Source of the DNA: Clostridium_AF sediminicola
Lineage (GTDB): Bacteria > Bacillota > Clostridia > Clostridiales > Clostridiaceae
Reading direction: 5' to 3'
Length of the DNA stretch: 64,000 nucleotides
Assembly: GCF_050402865.1 (NCBI RefSeq)
Contig: NZ_BAABMF010000014.1
Location: forward strand, 1 to 64,000
Positions 60,289-64,000 of the stretch are shown piece after piece. A model generated the notes under the pieces. The model worked only from the letters and a program-made list of their open reading frames with translations, was not told where the DNA came from and ran no database searches. Positions within the stretch are counted from its first letter, which is position 1. Every line of letters begins with the position of its first letter. The position numbers and the translations under genes were made by a program.

Positions 60289-61152
60289 ATGAAAGTAAGA
60301 AAAGCCATAATTCCAGCAGCTGGTTTGGGAACTAGATTTCTACCTGCAACGAAAGCACAACCTAAAGAAATGCTACCAATAGTTGATAAGCCAACAATTC
60401 AATATATTATTGAAGAAGCAGTGGCTTCAGGAATCGAAGAAATATTAATAATAACAGGAAGAAATAAAAGAGCTATTGAGGATCATTTTGATAAATCTGT
60501 AGAATTAGAGCTTCAATTAGAAAGTAAAAATAAAGATGAAATGTTAAATATGGTAAGAGAAATAACTAATATGGTAGATATTCATTACATAAGGCAAAAA
60601 GAACCTAAGGGACTTGGTCATGCAATAGCTTGTGCTAGAGCTTTTGTAGGAAATGAACCATTTGCCGTTTTATTAGGTGATGATGTTGTAGATAGTGAAG
60701 TTCCTTGCTTAAAGCAAATGATTGATTGTTTTAATGAGTATAAAACTAGTATATTAGGTGTACAGGAGGTTCCGAAATCGGATGTATCTAAATATGGCAT
60801 AGTTAAAGGAACTCATATTGAAGATAGAGTATATAAAGTTAAAGACTTGGTAGAAAAACCTTCAATGGAAGAAGCACCATCGAATATAGCGATTTTAGGT
60901 AGATACATAATAACTCCAAAGATATTTGAGATTTTGGAAAATACAAGACCTGGTAAAGGTGGAGAAATTCAATTGACAGATGCTCTTTTATCATTGATAT
61001 CTCAAGAAGCTATGTATGCTTATACTTTTGAAGGAAGAAGATATGATGTTGGTGATAAATTAGGATTTCTTCAAGCAACTGTAGAATTCGCTTTAAAAAG
61101 AGATGATTTGAGAGAACCGTTCCAAGAATATTTAAAAACACTTTATAGATAA
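60289..61152 (+). CDS. galU: UTP-glucose-1-phosphate uridylyltransferase
   Basis: A 287-residue nucleotidyltransferase that makes UDP-glucose. VRKAIIPAAGLGTRFLPATKAQPKEMLPIVDKP is the conserved start with the GxGxRxxP-type loop, PKGLGHAIACARAFVG and LLGDDVV are the nucleotide and metal sites, and the sugar-binding LVEKPSMEEAPSN follows. ATG 60289 follows AAAAGGAG; a more upstream start would add 23 unconserved residues. Monocistronic. With galE and the NahK-like kinase it completes a UDP-hexose supply set, though these lie 18 kb apart. Confidence 0.95.
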   Translation: MKVRKAIIPAAGLGTRFLPATKAQPKEMLPIVDKPTIQYIIEEAVASGIEEILIITGRNKRAIEDHFDKSVELELQLESKNKDEMLNMVREITNMVDIHYIRQKEPKGLGHAIACARAFVGNEPFAVLLGDDVVDSEVPCLKQMIDCFNEYKTSILGVQEVPKSDVSKYGIVKGTHIEDRVYKVKDLVEKPSMEEAPSNIAILGRYIITPKIFEILENTRPGKGGEIQLTDALLSLISQEAMYAYTFEGRRYDVGDKLGFLQATVEFALKRDDLREPFQEYLKTLYR

Positions 61153-61154
61153 AG

Positions 61155-61181
61155 AAGAGACCAAGAAAGGTCTCTTTTTTG
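61155..61181 (+). terminator. galU terminator
   Basis: AAGAGACC and GGTCTCTT pair around AAGAAA, followed by TTTT. Confidence 0.87.
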
Positions 61182-61217
61182 CTGTATAAATTAAAAAGAA
61201 CAGGTAAGGTTTCGGCA

Positions 61218-61246
61218 TGGACATATACGTGATTTTCGTATATAAT
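61218..61246 (+). promoter_or_regulatory. Promoter and operator of the ABC importer operon
   Basis: TGGACA, 17 bp, TATAAT. The inverted repeat ATATACG-TGATTTT-CGTATAT (61223-61243) fills the spacer and enters the -10 box, so a repressor bound here would block transcription. It is not a Fur-type 19-bp box that I can match. Confidence 0.6.
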
Positions 61247-61297
61247 TAAGATATAATTGGTAAATATTAACAATAATATTTTTTAGGGGGAAAGTAT

Positions 61298-62398
61298 ATG
61301 AAAAAATCATTGTCTATTTTAATAATTTTTACTATGGTTTTCAGTATGCTATTAACAGGTTGTGGTAATAGCAAAACGACAACTACTTCAGAGACAAATA
61401 CTACTAATAATTCAAAAGCATCTGAAAGTTCGAAGGAAATTGAGAAGAAAGACTTGAAGTTAACTGTTTATGCGGGATTAATGGAAGATCATGCAATGCT
61501 TGCAATGAAAGAATTTGAAAAAGCAACAGGTGTAAAAACTGAAATGGTTAGAATGAGTGGCGGAGAAATATATGCTAGAATACAAGCGGAAAAAGACAAT
61601 CCATCAGCTTCCGTTTGGTATGGAGGTGGAGCGTTGACATTTATCGCAGCTAAAAATGAAGGCCTTTTGGAAAACTATAAATCGCCTGTAGCAGAAAAAA
61701 TCCCTAATAAATTTAAGGATCCTGATGGAGCGTGGACAGGGATATATTCAGGATACCTTGGTATTGAAGGAAATAAAAAGTGGTTAGAAGATAATGGCCT
61801 TGAGTTACCAAAAACTTGGGATGACCTTTTAAAACCAGAATTTAAAGGGAATATAGTTATAGCTCATCCAGGATCATCTTCTACAGCATATAATTTCTTA
61901 GCTACTATTTTACAACTAAAAGGCGAAGAAAAAGGCTTTGAATACTTACAAAAATTTAATGAGCAAGTGAGACAATATACTAAATCAGGTAGCGCACCAG
62001 GTAGAATGGTTGGTATGGGAGAAGCACCTATAGCTTTAGGTTTTCTTCATGATGCAATTAAATATCAAGAAGAAGGGTACAAGGATTTGATATTTACAGC
62101 AGCAGAAGAGGGAACAGGTTATGAAATCGGTGCGGTAGCAATTATAAAAGATGGTCCAGACCAAGAAGCAGCAAAAATGTTTGTAGATTGGTGTTTAAGT
62201 AAAGAAGGACAAGAATTAGGCAAAACAGTTGGTTCGTTCCAATTTTTAACTAATCCAGATGCAAATCCACCTGAGCAAGCAATGACATTAAAAGGAACAA
62301 AATTGATTGATTATGATTTTGTTTGGGCAGGAGATAATAGAGATACATTCCTAGAAAAATTTATGGAACTAACAAAAACAACTCCTCCAACAGAATAA
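61298..62398 (+). CDS. ABC importer substrate-binding lipoprotein (ferric/phosphonate type)
   Basis: A 366-residue solute-binding protein with a lipoprotein signal ending in the lipobox LTGC (residues 19-22) and a Ser/Thr/Asn-rich spacer. The mature part matches family-1 proteins of the FbpA/AfuA/2-aminoethylphosphonate type: LTVYAGLMEDHAMLAMKEFEKATGV, SVWYGGGALTFIAA, then FKGNIVIAHPGSSSTA. The tyrosine pair that holds Fe3+ in FbpA is not evident (SAPGRMVGMGEAPIALG lies in that region), so a phosphonate, thiamine or polyamine-like ligand is as likely as iron. GGGGGAAAG precedes the ATG. The permease gene follows after a terminator-like hairpin. Confidence 0.87.
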   Translation: MKKSLSILIIFTMVFSMLLTGCGNSKTTTTSETNTTNNSKASESSKEIEKKDLKLTVYAGLMEDHAMLAMKEFEKATGVKTEMVRMSGGEIYARIQAEKDNPSASVWYGGGALTFIAAKNEGLLENYKSPVAEKIPNKFKDPDGAWTGIYSGYLGIEGNKKWLEDNGLELPKTWDDLLKPEFKGNIVIAHPGSSSTAYNFLATILQLKGEEKGFEYLQKFNEQVRQYTKSGSAPGRMVGMGEAPIALGFLHDAIKYQEEGYKDLIFTAAEEGTGYEIGAVAIIKDGPDQEAAKMFVDWCLSKEGQELGKTVGSFQFLTNPDANPPEQAMTLKGTKLIDYDFVWAGDNRDTFLEKFMELTKTTPPTE

Positions 62399-62414
62399 AA
62401 TACTAGAAATTGAT

Positions 62415-62442
62415 AAAAGTGTCCCTGAGTGGACACTTTTAT
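62415..62442 (+). terminator. Intra-operon hairpin between binding protein and permease
   Basis: AAAAGTGTCC and GGACACTTTT pair around CTGAGT, followed by ATT. Such hairpins often lower permease expression relative to the binding protein. Confidence 0.75.
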
Positions 62443-62521
62443 TGAAAAACAGAATTGTTTTAAAAAAGCAAAGATTAAATGAAATAGAGAATAAAATAAA
62501 TTTTTATTTGGGAGGGTTTAA

Positions 62522-64000
62522 ATGAAAACCAATAAGTTAAGAATTAAATCCCAATTTGATAATATGAAAAAGGTTATTAATGACCCTATTCTATTTGCTA
62601 CAATCATTGCAGTACTTACAGTAGTAACTATGTTTATTGTTTTTCCATTGGTGAATATACTGAAAAAGAGTTTTTTTTATGAAGATGCACTATCTATACA
62701 CCATTATAGCGAAATATTCAGACTTTCATATAATAAAGATATTATATTTAATACATTAAAGCTTGGTATAACAGTCAGTCTAATTTCAACTGTTATTGGA
62801 TTTATATTCGCATATGCAGCAGCTTATGTAAATATGGCAAATAAGCGTATATTAAATGCTATAGCAATATTGCCAATAATATCTCCGCCTTTTCTAATAG
62901 GATTGTCAGCTATATTACTATTTGGTAGAGTTGGTCTTATTACTAAAGGGTTATTTGGAATGAAAAATGCAGAAATCTATGGATTTAAAGGTCTCGTTTT
63001 AGTACAAGTTCTAACTTTTTTTCCAGTTGCATATTTAATGCTAGTTGGACTATTACATCAAATTGATCCTTCAGTAGAAGAGGCATCTAGAGATTTAGGG
63101 GCATCTAGATGGCAAGTTTTCAGAACAGTTACATTTCCACTTATGATTCCTGGAATAGCAAATTCTGCGTTGTTGGTATTTATACAATCAGTTGCAGATT
63201 TTGGTAATCCTATGGTTATTGGTGGGAATTATACTACAATGGCAGTGCAGATATATATGCAAGGAATAGGTAGTCTAGATATGAGTGGAGCAACCGCACT
63301 GGCAATAATTCTTTTACTAATTTCAATATCTGCATTTTTACTTCAAAGATTTTATATTGGCAAAAAATCATATGTTACAGTAACAGGCAAAGTATCTCGT
63401 CAAAGGGTACTTATTGATGATCCTAAGATAGTTAGACCTATTCATTTAACAGTTATATTAATAAGTATTTTTGTAGGAATGATGTATATATTAGTTCCAA
63501 TAGGTTCTTTTATTAAATTATGGGGAGTAAATTATTCTTTAACTCTTGACCACTTTAAGTATGTAATAAATTTAGGAATTAAACCTGTACTTGATACAAC
63601 TATGTTAGCTTTGATAGCTACTCCCATTACTGGAATATTATCAATGATTATTGCTTTCTTAGTAGTGAGAAAGCAATTTGTAGGTAGAAATTACTTGGAT
63701 ATTACAACAATGATTTCTATTGCAATTCCAGGGACTGTAGTTGGTTTGGGTTACGTATTAAGTTATAATAAAAAGCCTTTGGTTTTGACAGGTACAGCTG
63801 TGATTTTGATAATTGCATTTATTATGAGATCTATGCCTGTTGGAATTCGTTCAGGAATGGCATCTTTGCATCAAATAGATCCATCGATTGAGGAAGCAGC
63901 AAATGTACTTGGTGCTTCAAGTAAAAAAGTTTTTACTTCAATTACTCTTCCAATGATAAAGCCTGCATTTTTTAGTGGATTAGTATATGCATTTGCTAGA
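62522..64000 (+). CDS. ABC importer permease (FbpB/AfuB-like), partial
   Basis: An open frame of 493 codons from ATG 62522 (RBS GGGAGGG) to the end of the window without stop, so the gene is cut. It is a double-module permease: the first module has about six helices and the EAA loop EEASRDLGASRWQVFRTVTFPL (near residue 186), and the second begins near 310, with a second EAA-type loop IEEAANVLGASSKKVFTSITLPM near the end. Two EAA loops in one chain are typical of ferric and phosphonate permeases (FbpB/PhnV-like). The ATPase gene is expected downstream. Confidence 0.9.
   Translation, partial: MKTNKLRIKSQFDNMKKVINDPILFATIIAVLTVVTMFIVFPLVNILKKSFFYEDALSIHHYSEIFRLSYNKDIIFNTLKLGITVSLISTVIGFIFAYAAAYVNMANKRILNAIAILPIISPPFLIGLSAILLFGRVGLITKGLFGMKNAEIYGFKGLVLVQVLTFFPVAYLMLVGLLHQIDPSVEEASRDLGASRWQVFRTVTFPLMIPGIANSALLVFIQSVADFGNPMVIGGNYTTMAVQIYMQGIGSLDMSGATALAIILLLISISAFLLQRFYIGKKSYVTVTGKVSRQRVLIDDPKIVRPIHLTVILISIFVGMMYILVPIGSFIKLWGVNYSLTLDHFKYVINLGIKPVLDTTMLALIATPITGILSMIIAFLVVRKQFVGRNYLDITTMISIAIPGTVVGLGYVLSYNKKPLVLTGTAVILIIAFIMRSMPVGIRSGMASLHQIDPSIEEAANVLGASSKKVFTSITLPMIKPAFFSGLVYAFAR

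Overview
The window is AT-rich DNA with short intergenic gaps, strong GGAGG-type ribosome binding sites, frequent TTG and GTG starts, T-box leaders and many U-tailed hairpin terminators. Together with two [FeFe] hydrogenases, a Spo0E-like phosphatase, SpoIIE-type and SpoVK/FtsH-type proteins and a probable selenoprotein, this points to an anaerobic, spore-forming member of the Clostridia. I cannot fix the genus. No rRNA, tRNA, prophage, CRISPR array or conjugative module is visible; it looks like ordinary chromosome with some decayed mobile and duplicated material.

Layout. 1-1700: a heptamer tandem array, a small coiled-coil protein and two tandem HesB/IscA-like genes, the second with an in-frame UGA at a conserved cysteine position (a probable selenoprotein). 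1758-3200: uvsE with a structured leader. 3340-8120: a four-gene hydrogenase operon (NuoE-like ferredoxin, PAS-containing sensory hydrogenase, SpoIIE-type phosphatase, second hydrogenase) behind a promoter overlapping a near-consensus Rex box. 8190-16930: rpsA-like gene, HAD phosphatase, ECF S-component, AlbA_2 protein, P-loop protein, T-box-controlled tyrS, metallophosphoesterase, small alarmone synthetase. 17015-31735: leuS with its T-box, MntP-like pump, SSB, PepF, rhomboid protease, SulP transporter, FtsH paralogue, DUF1232 protein, viroplasmin-RNase H, YtxH protein.

31980-39750 is a regulatory and chemotaxis block: two adjacent HTH-TPR regulators, then cheW and one intact chemoreceptor between two decayed receptor copies. 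39806-46200: GYF-domain protein, NahK-like sugar kinase with galE, an EAL phosphodiesterase, two small XRE regulators and a Spo0E-like gene. 46380-52730: a glycan-binding-type membrane protein, a REP/RAYT transposase remnant, TPR-YesL genes and a YtrA-like GntR/ABC operon with a clear operator. 52900-64000: class V aminotransferase, VanX-like lipoprotein, SEC-C protein, two flavoproteins, MscS channel, acetate transporter, galU, and the start of a ferric/phosphonate-type ABC importer cut by the window end.

Two repeat families run through the intergenic space. One is a composite element with 7-bp-periodic arms around a multi-hairpin core, usually sitting just upstream of a start codon, including inside both aminoacyl-tRNA synthetase leaders. 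The other is a GGGACGGTTCTCAACTTTT-type REP palindrome that tends to abut stop codons and flanks a dead RAYT transposase. The strongest leads for new biology are the Sec/Cys HesB pair, the Rex-linked hydrogen-sensing operon with its unassigned phosphatase C-terminal domain, and the 5'-leader composite repeats.
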